A stretch of DNA of 64,000 nucleotides from an uncultured Amphritea sp. (GTDB lineage: Bacteria > Pseudomonadota > Gammaproteobacteria > Pseudomonadales > Balneatricaceae). The position numbers and the translations under genes are program-made. Below, piece after piece: positions 54,860-63,800 of this stretch. The stretch is from the NCBI RefSeq assembly GCF_937127095.1, contig NZ_CAKZLP010000054.1, positions 248,001 to 312,000 of the forward strand. Reading direction: 5' to 3'. Below the pieces are notes generated by a model. The model saw nothing but the letters and a program-made list of their open reading frames with translations, ran no database searches and had not been told where the DNA came from. The first letter of the stretch is position 1. Every line of letters starts with the position of its first letter.

Positions 54860-55357
54860 ATGAACATAATCACCAGCCAACAGTTGTTAGAACATTATCC
54901 ATTAAGCTCATTTACCAATGCATCGGTATTTGGCGCATTACCTGAATCTGCGATCCACTGGTTGCTGAAAAATGGGGTTATCCGCGAGTTCAAAGCGGGT
55001 GAGGAACTGTTCAGCCAGGGCCAGCCGGGCAACAGTTTTCATGTCATTCTGGCGGGTTCAGTCGATTACTATAAATATCATGAGGGTCGCTATGCTTATA
55101 TCCGCCAGTACAAAGCCGGAGAACAGATCGGTTTTGTCAGTATGATTGCACTGCATGACCGGGTGGGACTAGCCCCGGCGTGTGAAGCAGGCACCTCACT
55201 GGAGATAAACTCAGAGGTGTATCACGACTTTCACTTGCGTCACCCGCTTGAGTTCGGCATTCTGATGATGAACCTTGCCCGGGAGATGGCCCGGACACTG
55301 AGAAACACTAACAATATTCTGGTGAAAAAATCGCTGATAAGTGAAACAGATCACTGA
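54860..55357 (+). CDS. Cyclic-nucleotide-binding domain protein without a DNA-binding domain
   Basis: 165 residues with one Crp-like cNMP-binding domain over about 35-140 (FKAGEELFSQGQPGNSFHVILAGSVDYYK). The helix-turn-helix of Crp/Fnr regulators is absent, so it is not an ordinary transcription factor. The phosphate-binding cassette is degenerate (GEQIGFVSMIALHDRVGLAPACE). Role unknown. Its stop overlaps the stop of the convergent dipeptidase gene by seven bases. Confidence 0.82.
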   Translation: MNIITSQQLLEHYPLSSFTNASVFGALPESAIHWLLKNGVIREFKAGEELFSQGQPGNSFHVILAGSVDYYKYHEGRYAYIRQYKAGEQIGFVSMIALHDRVGLAPACEAGTSLEINSEVYHDFHLRHPLEFGILMMNLAREMARTLRNTNNILVKKSLISETDH

Positions 55358-56028
55358 TGTCGCGTGCCACCATAGATGGCATGATCATGGCCACTCAGAT
55401 AGGCCCAAAAGCGATCACCATAAGAAAAGTGCCACCACTCCTGCAGATAGTTAACAAAGCCTGCCCGGCTCATTACATCCCCCAGCAGTACACGGTTTGC
55501 CATAGCGGCAGCACTAATAGATGAAGCCTGCGTCAGGCAGAGATCCGGAGCAGTTTCCGTCCAGCGGTAGATATCCATGCCAAAATCGAGCATCGTGCCA
55601 CTCTCGTCAACCAGAAACAGATCCACCGCAGCCCCGGTATTATGAGGAGGAATATTAAGAGTGCCGTCCGGATAGGCGACTGCGGAGACCATCCGCGTTG
55701 TTTCATCGAATAGCTCGGCTTTGGAGATCTCAGGCAGTCGCTTACGCACCCGTTTCATCTCATTAACGAATAATATTTTCTGCACATTGAGACTGCGATA
55801 TCCTTCATACAGGCGCAGATAAATACCAACAGGCAGTAGAGACTGGGCATGCAACAGACGGGTATAGATGCCCGCACGGACAAAGGTGTAGTCATCCCCG
55901 GTTTCAGGGCATTCCGGTGGTGGTCCATATTGCAGGCCACCCAGCAGGCGTATATTGACAAGTGGTTCACCGCACTCCTGAACAGGCACTGCTAGCACTT
56001 GAGAAGAGGATGGTGCCAGTTGATGCAT
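55351..56028 (-). CDS. D-alanyl-D-alanine dipeptidase, VanX/DdpX type (peptidase M15D)
   Basis: 225 residues. The zinc motif is IPPHNTGAAVDLFLVDE, with the last His in LQEWWHFSYGDRFWAY together with the catalytic Glu (EWWH). YEGYRSL is also typical. The family cuts D-Ala-D-Ala, in Gram-negatives for peptidoglycan turnover (DdpX) rather than vancomycin resistance. No signal peptide is visible, so it probably acts in the cytoplasm. No van or ddp genes lie next to it. Confidence 0.9.
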   Translation of the reverse strand: MHQLAPSSSQVLAVPVQECGEPLVNIRLLGGLQYGPPPECPETGDDYTFVRAGIYTRLLHAQSLLPVGIYLRLYEGYRSLNVQKILFVNEMKRVRKRLPEISKAELFDETTRMVSAVAYPDGTLNIPPHNTGAAVDLFLVDESGTMLDFGMDIYRWTETAPDLCLTQASSISAAAMANRVLLGDVMSRAGFVNYLQEWWHFSYGDRFWAYLSGHDHAIYGGTRHQ

Positions 56029-56125
56029 CAGGCTCTCCGGTCAGATCACTCAATCACAGAGACTCATTGTAAAAACGCTAACGGCTGAGACTCACTCAAC
56101 AAAGTATATCGGATCAAACGGAGAA

Positions 56126-56150
56126 ATGTGCAGCCTGAAAGGCTGCACAT
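56126..56150 (-). terminator. Hairpin after the CspD-like gene
   Basis: A perfect 10-bp inverted repeat ATGTGCAGCC/GGCTGCACAT with a 5-base loop lies 22 bp after the stop. The T-run after it is short (TTTCT), so termination may be weak. Confidence 0.5.
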
Positions 56151-56171
56151 GAAGAAAGTAGCAGGGGCTGT

Positions 56172-56384
56172 TTAACCGACAGCAATCGGCGTTATGTTGA
56201 CGGCATGAATGCCGACATCCTTCGGTGATGCTTCAAACCTTACAGACTGACCTGTTTTCAGACTTTTATAACCTTCGGTAATAATGGCTGAATAGTGCAC
56301 AAACAGATCCTCTTCGAAGTCAGGAGAGACTATAAAACCAAACCCCTTCGCATTGTTAAACCACTTAACTGTTCCCGTATGCAT
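56172..56384 (-). CDS. cspD: Cold-shock domain protein, CspD-like
   Basis: 70 residues. RNP1 is KGFGFI and RNP2 is DLFVHYSAI; the stretch GYKSLKTGQSVRFEA resembles CspD rather than CspA. The protein binds single-stranded nucleic acid. The region upstream (56385-56520) could hold a structured leader but none was traced. Confidence 0.88.
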   Translation of the reverse strand: MHTGTVKWFNNAKGFGFIVSPDFEEDLFVHYSAIITEGYKSLKTGQSVRFEASPKDVGIHAVNITPIAVG

Positions 56385-56556
56385 TCAGCGCTCCTTATTT
56401 AATCAGTAACTGCTTGTCGTCAGTGCTCTTCAACGTGAGCTCTGCAATGTCCATATTGATCTGACTACTCTGCGACTATTTTCAGAAATATGAGCAAACG
56501 GGTATATAAGAAAAACTCCTATAATTGGCTAACAATGCATATAAAGGCGTCGCAGA

Positions 56557-56585
56557 TCAAAAAAAAGCAGGCGAGTGCCTGCTTT
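56557..56585 (-). terminator. Terminator after the small charged protein gene
   Basis: The minus strand has AAAGCAGGC-ACTC-GCCTGCTTT followed by further T, starting about 19 bp after the stop at 56604. Confidence 0.88.
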
Positions 56586-56603
56586 AGTTGAGTATGCATC
56601 CGG

Positions 56604-56867
56604 TTAAGCCCGGTCCATATCTCCAAAGATGTCGCGTTTCAAACGTTGCCGTTCAAGACGGTCTTCGATATCTCTGCGACGACTGTGTGACTTACGACCC
56701 AGCTCTTCAGGCAGATCGTCATCTGCCTCGTCCCCAAAATCGTCAGAGTCAAAATCTACTGCTCGGATCGGGCGCGCGCGACGCTTGCTGCCTTTATAAC
56801 TATCGAATTCTTCATCCCAGTCATCCTGGTCATCTGAATAGTTATTGACACGATTCCTGTTACTCAT
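56604..56867 (-). CDS. Small charged protein, PA3496-like
   Basis: 87 residues. An acidic N-terminal half (DDQDDWDEEFD, DFDSDDFGDEADDDLPEE) is followed by a basic C-terminal helix (RRRDIEDRLERQRLKRD). The layout resembles the PA3496 family of small proteins that has been linked to envelope integrity in annotation; no function is proven. A strong terminator follows it. Confidence 0.7.
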   Translation of the reverse strand: MSNRNRVNNYSDDQDDWDEEFDSYKGSKRRARPIRAVDFDSDDFGDEADDDLPEELGRKSHSRRRDIEDRLERQRLKRDIFGDMDRA

Positions 56868-57084
56868 AATGCTTCTCTTTAATACCTCAAGGGCTTTTAT
56901 GTGTTACGCACATCTATTGCGTTTCACCTGACCGAACGCCTGAAACCCGACAAGCAGATACAGGGCGTCTGACCATAAAAATATTTGATCAGTTCTTTAA
57001 CATACTGTTTAAAGTACAATTGGATTATTATCACAGTTTCAAAGCCTGTAAAATGATCCTTTTTTATTATTTCGATAAAAATTA

Positions 57085-57136
57085 CTAATCGAACTTGCTA
57101 GTCGAACTTACTAGTCGAACTTGCTAGTCTGACTTA
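57085..57136. repeat. Four tandem 13-bp repeats upstream of a LysR-type gene
   Basis: Units: CTAATCGAACTTG, CTAGTCGAACTTA, CTAGTCGAACTTG and CTAGTCTGACTTA, ending 24 bp before the regulator ATG. They alternate G/A at the last base. They may be binding sites or slipped copies. Confidence 0.8.
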
Positions 57137-57160
57137 CAAACCGAGCATTTGTTTTACATT

Positions 57161-58027
57161 ATGGAAATCGGACTACTACGCACTTTTATTGAAGTCACCC
57201 GCACCCGTCATTTTGGTAAGGCGGCTCAGAACCTCTACCTGACGCAGTCCGCAGTGAGCTTTCGGATCAGGCATCTGGAAGAGCTGGTTGGCGTACCGCT
57301 GTTTACCCGTCAGCGTAATAACATCCTGCTGACTATGGCCGGTGAACGGCTGATACCGCATGCAGAAAACATCATTAAAAACTGGCAAATGGCACTGCAG
57401 GACGTCGCTATTTCGGTAGAACAGGATCTGCAACTGGTATTAGGCGGGATAACAAACCTGTGGGGCACCTTTCTGCAATCCACGCTGCCTAAGCTGGCTG
57501 AAAGCTTCCCTAATATGGCGATCCGAACAGAGATTAATAATCATCTGGAACTGACCCGGTCACTGCTCTCAGGCACACTGGACCTTGCAATCTTACTGGA
57601 CCCGCCGAGCCTCAAAGAATTGAATCAGCAACAGATTGGCCAGATAGAGCTGGTACTGGTCAGCAGCCATCCCAACCTGACATCAGATCAGGTTCAGGAG
57701 CATGATTTTATCTTTGTTGACTGGGGAATGGCGTTCAATCTGAGAATAAACAAACTCTTCAAAAAACCACTCACACCCATTCTGCATACCGAACAGAGTC
57801 AGATCGCCCTGGAGTTTGTACTCAGCCATGGCGGCTCAGCGTTCCTGCCACTGGTGTTAGCCGGTCCCTATCTGGAATCAGAGAAGCTCCACCGAGTTAG
57901 CAATATCAAACCGGTAAAACGTTCAGTGTACGCGGTATATGTAAAAGAATCAGAGCGTTATCCACAGCTACAACCCATTATCGAAAAGTTGTGTCAATAT
58001 GAGCTCAAGCCGGAGATGACACTCTGA
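57161..58027 (+). CDS. LysR-family regulator, HdfR-like
   Basis: 288 residues. The N-terminal helix-turn-helix is MEIGLLRTFIEVTRTRHFGKAAQ followed by LYLTQSAVSFRIRHLEE, which resembles HdfR. The effector domain runs from about 92 to 285. Targets are unknown; in E. coli HdfR represses flhDC and affects gltBD. The ATG at 57161 fits the family start; a TTG 12 bases upstream is less likely. Four 13-bp repeats precede it and could serve autoregulation. Confidence 0.86.
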   Translation: MEIGLLRTFIEVTRTRHFGKAAQNLYLTQSAVSFRIRHLEELVGVPLFTRQRNNILLTMAGERLIPHAENIIKNWQMALQDVAISVEQDLQLVLGGITNLWGTFLQSTLPKLAESFPNMAIRTEINNHLELTRSLLSGTLDLAILLDPPSLKELNQQQIGQIELVLVSSHPNLTSDQVQEHDFIFVDWGMAFNLRINKLFKKPLTPILHTEQSQIALEFVLSHGGSAFLPLVLAGPYLESEKLHRVSNIKPVKRSVYAVYVKESERYPQLQPIIEKLCQYELKPEMTL

Positions 58028-58091
58028 CAAGGAGTGCCAAGTCAGGCCGACACAATGTTTCGAGAGATATCAGCAGTCATCGGGCAGCGGC

Positions 58092-58328
58092 TTAGCTATC
58101 CACCAGGATAGATAACGCCTCTTTAATTTCGGGCTGCATTACCTGAGCATTATCCTGCAATTCGGTCACGGTAACGGCAAACTGGGTGCGGATAACATCG
58201 TTTTGATCGACAAGCCAAGCAAGTGCTGCCTGACTACATTGTTGAGGGGTCCAGGTGTGTTTCAGTGGAACCCCAGACCCTTGAAGAAAAGCAAAAAAAT
58301 CATTCTGATCCTTCAAAACAGAAATCAT
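58092..58328 (-). CDS. Small protein of unknown function
   Basis: A 78-residue reading frame with a soluble, mixed-charge composition, Trp at two places (HTWTPQQ and ALAWLVDQND) and no membrane or signal segment. No family was recognised. It converges with the LysR gene. Coding status is supported only by length and even composition. Confidence 0.45.
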   Translation of the reverse strand: MISVLKDQNDFFAFLQGSGVPLKHTWTPQQCSQAALAWLVDQNDVIRTQFAVTVTELQDNAQVMQPEIKEALSILVDS

Positions 58329-58480
58329 ATGCGCCTGCTCCTACAACACTTTCAGTTGCTTTATTATTATACTGCCCCCTCTGGAAGAAACGATCTGAGG
58401 GACAAAAACCAGCGTATAGCTGGCCCTTAGTTATACCTTAGTTGTATACCATCATTCCTCATTGATCAACATTTTAAATA

Positions 58481-58505
58481 CAAAAATCTGACGATAGCGT
58501 CAGAT
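58481..58505 (-). terminator. Terminator of the alpha-2-macroglobulin-pbpC unit
   Basis: The minus strand has ATCTGACG-CTAT-CGTCAGAT followed by TTTTTG, 36 bp after the pbpC stop. Confidence 0.82.
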
Positions 58506-58541
58506 AATCCGTATCATGCACCAACAGTGATCACATAGCGG

Positions 58542-60890
58542 CTATCTGACCACTGAAAAAGCCACCTCCTGCCATACGCCCTGCTCATCAACCAGCCGTA
58601 ACCGATGCGGACCTTCAGCTAATGAGACTGCCAGTTCATGGAATGTTCGGGTGCTGCCCAGATAGTGCTTATCCAGATGCCAGTACAGTCGGGATGAATC
58701 CTTTTTGGCGCTGGCACGCAGAACCACTTCACCCTGCTGACCATTCAAATATTTCGGCAAACTGATCACCTGACCCGGCCCCGGGTAGGTAACTTCAAAA
58801 TTGCCATTTAGCGCTCGCCGATCCGGTGAACAGGCAGAATCAAAATCCGGTACCGGCGTATAGCCCGGATGAGAGATACGATAATAGGCTGCCTGAGAAG
58901 GGGGTAACTGAAAAAAGGTTTTACTGATAACACTGCCGCTTTCATCGCAACCCCGGCTAGTACGCAACCCTGAGGCTTTATCCACAGCCACCTGAAAATG
59001 ATGCGGACTTACCTTTTCAAACTGCGTCCCCACCGGCATCGACACGGTTTCTCTGGGGCAATCAAATTTAGGCAGAAAGCCATTCTCCTGACACACCTGT
59101 ATCGACTTCAAAGCCGCATCCGGTGTCTCCGGCCAGCCTGATGCGGAAATAATATTGAGCGTATCAAACAGCACCGGCGCCGCAGCACTCGTGCCGGTCA
59201 ACAGCGGACGCCCCTCACCATTGGCGTTGCCGGTCCACACACCCACGGTCACATCCCGGTTGGTGCCGATAGCCCAACCATCCCGTAAGCCGTAACTGGT
59301 TCCGGTTTTCCAGGCCACCTTCGCTGAACCGGAAAACAGCCGATGCATTTTGTGCAGACCCGGCCGGGTCACGTCTGACAGTGCATCCAGCGTCAGCCAG
59401 GCAGCGCCCTGGCTGATCGGCGAGCTCTTCTCCGACTCCAGCAAGTGACTCGCGCCGTAACTCAAAGGCTGTTGAACAACAGGAGCCGCACTCTGTGCCT
59501 GACGGCTTAGATTGGCATACGCCGCGGTCAGATCGACCAGACTCACCTCGGCGCCTCCCAGAATCAGCGAGAGTCCATAGGCTTCTGGCGTGCGGAACAG
59601 GTGACTGAAGCCAAACCGCTTTAATTGATCATAAAAAGCCTGATAGCTGTACTGATCCAGCATCCGCACCGAGGGGATATTCAACGAAGCGGTCAGTGCC
59701 ATGCGAGCCGAAACAGCGCCCCGGTAAGACTCATCATAGTTAGTCGGCTGATAGCTGCCATAGGCGGTGGGAATATCGGGAATCAGCATCACCGGAGTGA
59801 TATCGCCACTATCCAGCATCGAAGCGTATAGAAAGGGTTTCAGGGTGCTGCCCGACGAGCGCGGCTGACTGGCAATATCCACGTAGGGCGCAAATTCTGG
59901 CCGGTTGCTAAAGGGAATATTGCCGAAATAGGCTTTCACCTGCAACGTAGCATTATCCACCACAATCAGCGCCAGATTGTTAATCCCAAGTGCCCCGAGT
60001 CGCTGACTGTGCTGTTGCAGTATAAACTCAATTTTTTGGCTCAGGTGACGATCGATTCCAGTATGAAACACCGCCTGATCGGGCGACTCCTGACTCAGTC
60101 GGTCAAGCAGACGTTGCGACTGTGCGGGCCAGGGTTTTGGCTTATCAGGGATTGGCTCGAGAAGCGACAGGCGATAGTCCTGCTCACTCAGCACGCCGTT
60201 CTGCCATAACTTATGCAGCAGAAAATCACGCTTATGGCGCAGTTGTTCCCGGCTACGGGAGAGGTGCATCGCCGACGGGCTGTTGGGCAGCACCGCTAAC
60301 AATGCAGATTCCGCCCAGCTCAATTCGCTTAAGCGGCGACCAAAATAGCGCCAGGCGGCCGCCTCAATGCCCACCGTATTACCGCCCATCGGCGCATTCG
60401 CGGCATACAAAGCGAGAATTTCAGGCTTCGACAGCTGAGTTTCCAAACGCAGGGCCAGATGCAACTCCTGTAACTTCTGCCACCAGGTTCGGGCGCGGTT
60501 ACCCTCGATCATACGTGCCAGCTGCATCGTGATTGTGCTGCCACCACTGACAACGTGCCCGGCCTTCAGATTAAGATAAAACGCCCGCAGAATCGCCAGA
60601 GGATCGACCCCCGGGTGCGACATGAAGCGTTTATCTTCATACTGGATCAGCGAGGTGGTATAGGCTTCAGGCAGCGACGATACCGGCTGGAACCGCCACT
60701 GCTGATCCCCGGCTATCCGGGCACTCAGCAGTTGACCCTGCTGATCCAGCAACAACCGGGAAAGCGGCTTATTGAACAGCGGCTCAGGCAGCGGCCAGAA
60801 CAGGGATATCCCGGTTACAATGGCCAGCACAGCAACGATTATGACCCTGCGTTTATTTATCAGCCTCAGCACCGGACATAACCTCAACAC
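58542..60890 (-). CDS. pbpC: Penicillin-binding protein 1C (PbpC)
   Basis: A 782-residue bifunctional inner-membrane enzyme. It has one N-terminal membrane anchor (about 14-33), a GT51 glycosyltransferase domain (GGSTITMQLARM, and YEDKRF), a transpeptidase domain with SxxK (SSGSTLKPF), SLN and KTGTS, and a C-terminal BiPBP_C domain. It starts with GTG, with AAAGG five bases upstream, and overlaps the alpha-2-macroglobulin gene by 38 bp. This pairing with a bacterial alpha-2-macroglobulin is the known yfhM-pbpC arrangement. Confidence 0.95.
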   Translation of the reverse strand: MLRLCPVLRLINKRRVIIVAVLAIVTGISLFWPLPEPLFNKPLSRLLLDQQGQLLSARIAGDQQWRFQPVSSLPEAYTTSLIQYEDKRFMSHPGVDPLAILRAFYLNLKAGHVVSGGSTITMQLARMIEGNRARTWWQKLQELHLALRLETQLSKPEILALYAANAPMGGNTVGIEAAAWRYFGRRLSELSWAESALLAVLPNSPSAMHLSRSREQLRHKRDFLLHKLWQNGVLSEQDYRLSLLEPIPDKPKPWPAQSQRLLDRLSQESPDQAVFHTGIDRHLSQKIEFILQQHSQRLGALGINNLALIVVDNATLQVKAYFGNIPFSNRPEFAPYVDIASQPRSSGSTLKPFLYASMLDSGDITPVMLIPDIPTAYGSYQPTNYDESYRGAVSARMALTASLNIPSVRMLDQYSYQAFYDQLKRFGFSHLFRTPEAYGLSLILGGAEVSLVDLTAAYANLSRQAQSAAPVVQQPLSYGASHLLESEKSSPISQGAAWLTLDALSDVTRPGLHKMHRLFSGSAKVAWKTGTSYGLRDGWAIGTNRDVTVGVWTGNANGEGRPLLTGTSAAAPVLFDTLNIISASGWPETPDAALKSIQVCQENGFLPKFDCPRETVSMPVGTQFEKVSPHHFQVAVDKASGLRTSRGCDESGSVISKTFFQLPPSQAAYYRISHPGYTPVPDFDSACSPDRRALNGNFEVTYPGPGQVISLPKYLNGQQGEVVLRASAKKDSSRLYWHLDKHYLGSTRTFHELAVSLAEGPHRLRLVDEQGVWQEVAFSVVR

Positions 60891-63800
60891 TCTGACCTTT
60901 TACCTGCGCTTTCAGATTATCGTTGTACATCGCATAAGCAGACGCCGCCGGAAGATAGAAATGACCGACAAACGAAGCATTCATCGGTATTGATAGCGTC
61001 TTCGCTTCGCCCGCTTTAAGCCCCATATAGGCACTCACACGATCATCGCGGATATCCACATAATCAAACTGACAAGCCGCCTCAGAACAAGCCTCACGCT
61101 CGTTATCGATCTGCCAGCCACTGGCGGCTCTGAAGTTCAGCGCGATATTACTGATCTCATGCTTAGTCGTGTTACTCAGCCGAATCTGAGCTGTGAGATT
61201 AGCGCCCTGCGCTAAACGATCAATAGCAACCGTTTCGCCTTCGCTGTTTTCATAACTCACCTCAAGGGCCAGTCCCTGAGCATATTCAAGCTCAGAACCC
61301 GGCTCGGTTACACCGCTCTGTGTCAGGGTAACCCAGACCGGCGGCGACCCTGCGTTGCTGATGTTAACCGTCCGGCCGTTGTCTGGCCCGCTCAGCAGCG
61401 CAATCTCACTCACCTGCTGGCTAACCCTGAGGCTTTGCTTAGCACCATCCTGTTCGATGACCGCGTCAGAACGCTTAGAAGAGCTGTTAGTATGCTGAGC
61501 CTGTTGATAACGGGCCAGCGCCACCAGCGCATAGGCGGTGGACTGGGTGCTGTACCAGCGGTCCTCTGCCAGCTGCCCGGCAATCTCTTCCGCCAGTTCG
61601 GTGGCGCTCACCGGATCGGCGAGTTTGGCATAGAGCATCAGAAACAGGGATTTATCCCGCAGCACCGAGCCAAAGCTGGCAGAATTAGTATCATACTGAT
61701 CAACCGCGGTCAGCCCACCGGAGATCAGTGACCGGGCAACATCATCCTGACCGGCATACAGATAAGCCAGCGACAGCAATGCCACACTGGCGCTGTCATC
61801 CACCTGCAACGCTTTCAGCCGGTACATCGCCGACCAGTTAGGCTTGCCATACAGGCTCAGGGTAAACAGCCGATAAGCCTGGGCTTTAATCTTTTCCCCA
61901 TCCGTAGTGTCGACGGCAAAGCTAGACTGCAGATACTGATACGACAGCCATTGTTGCATCAGACTTTCAGGCACCTCATAACCGGCCTGCCGCGCCAGCA
62001 ACAGAAAGTGACCAGCGTAATTGGTGCCCCAGGCGTTGCTCTGCCCCTGACCGGGCCAGTATGCGAAACCACCATCCAGCGTCTGGAATGACTGCAGCCG
62101 GTTGATCCCCGCTGAGATATTCTGCTGAATCTGTGATTGCTTTTCCTTGTCCATCTGACTCAGTTGATCCAGATAGAGTTGCGGAAATACTGCAGAGGTG
62201 GTCTGCTCAATACAGCCGTGGGGATAACGCACCAGGTAATCCATACGCGATTTCAGGCTGACGGGTTTAAACAGGCTCAGCGCGACTGAGGCACTGTTGC
62301 TCCCGGCAATACCGAACGGTTGCAGCGTAAGATCCAGTGAAGACTCACCGTCGACAAGATAGGACGTGGTGCGGGTGGTCCGGTCATTCGGCGCATTGAT
62401 ATCCAGATGAACCGTCTGACTACTCTGAGCATTTGCAGATGCCAGTTCGAAAGTAAACGCCGCTTTACCGGTGACATGACCGGTTTGGATTGCAAAGCGG
62501 GCAATGGCAGAAGAATACGGTGGCAGCGTCAGTTGCTGTGTCTGTTCCGCCACCTGCACCCGGGTCTCATCCGCCTGCATACTGATCTGCACCGTGGAGG
62601 GCTCTGCCGTGTTATTAAACAGCTCAACCGGCACACTGGCCTGCTCGTTAGTTCGCATCACTCTCGGCAGGGTTGGAAAAACCGAGATATCATCCCGCAC
62701 CACCACTTCGTGTTCCGTTTTACCGTAAGCGGCTGCCTGTTCGGCAACCACCATCACCCGCACCGCGCCCAGGTACATCGGCAGGGTGACATGGTGACTA
62801 CGCTGCTCACCGGCGGCTAACTCGAAACTGCCGATAAACTGCACCAATGGCGGGAAACGGCGGTTTTTCTTACTTTTGTCATCATCGGTCTGAGCATCAC
62901 TACCCCCAACCGGCAACAAACCATGCAGCTCACCGCTGTAAGCACCCGCGACATCTTTATAAAGATCCCAGGTTTTCACCTGCAGCGCCTGACGCTGATA
63001 AAAGTAATCAAACGGATCCGGTGCTTTGTAGTTGGTCAGCCCCAGCAAGCCTTCATCCACCAGCGCCAGGGTATAGGTCATTGGACGACCATCAGATTCA
63101 GATACCTGAATATCAAAACTGGCACGGGAGCTGACCTGATCAACCGTTGAAATCAGCGGATGAAGATGTTTCTGCGGATCTTCAACCTGTAGGGGAATAA
63201 TACCCATCAGGCGCATCGGCCGGTCATTTTCACGGCTGGCGTGGGGCTGCAGATAGGTCACGCTGACATAGATGTTCGGTGCCATCTCAGTGGTAATCGC
63301 AATCTCAATCTGTTGCTGCAGCATCTTTTTCTGCGCACCCCGTGCCACCCAGAACTGTTTCAACACCCGGGTAGCGGACTCTACAGTAACGAGCGCCCGG
63401 CCATCTTTCAGCTCTGGCAGCGTCACGGTTGCGGTTTCGCCCACCTGATATTTTTTCTTATCACTAAACAGCGTCAGACGGTCAACATTATCGCCTTGTG
63501 ATTCCTGCTGTCGCCCTGCCCAGCCAGGCCAGTCAATGTAGACCACTTTGCCAGTACAGTGAGTATCTTTACCGGCGATACAGGCGCGCACCAGATAACG
63601 CCCCCATTCAGGATAATTGACCCGCAACGGCCACTCCGCCATGCCATTTTCATCGGTAACCGCCTCACCGCTGGCAACAATTTTGCTGTGCTGTGCATCG
63701 GTATAGCGCGCCAGAGACTCATTGCTCTTCTCGTACCACCATTTCCACTCAAGCTTATAGACACTGATCTCAAGATCAGTATTACTTACCGGCTGACCGG

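Noticed and set aside
55351..56028. VanX-like gene as a vancomycin resistance determinant
   Set aside because: No vanA/H or van regulators are adjacent and the host is Gram-negative; a turnover role like DdpX is more likely.
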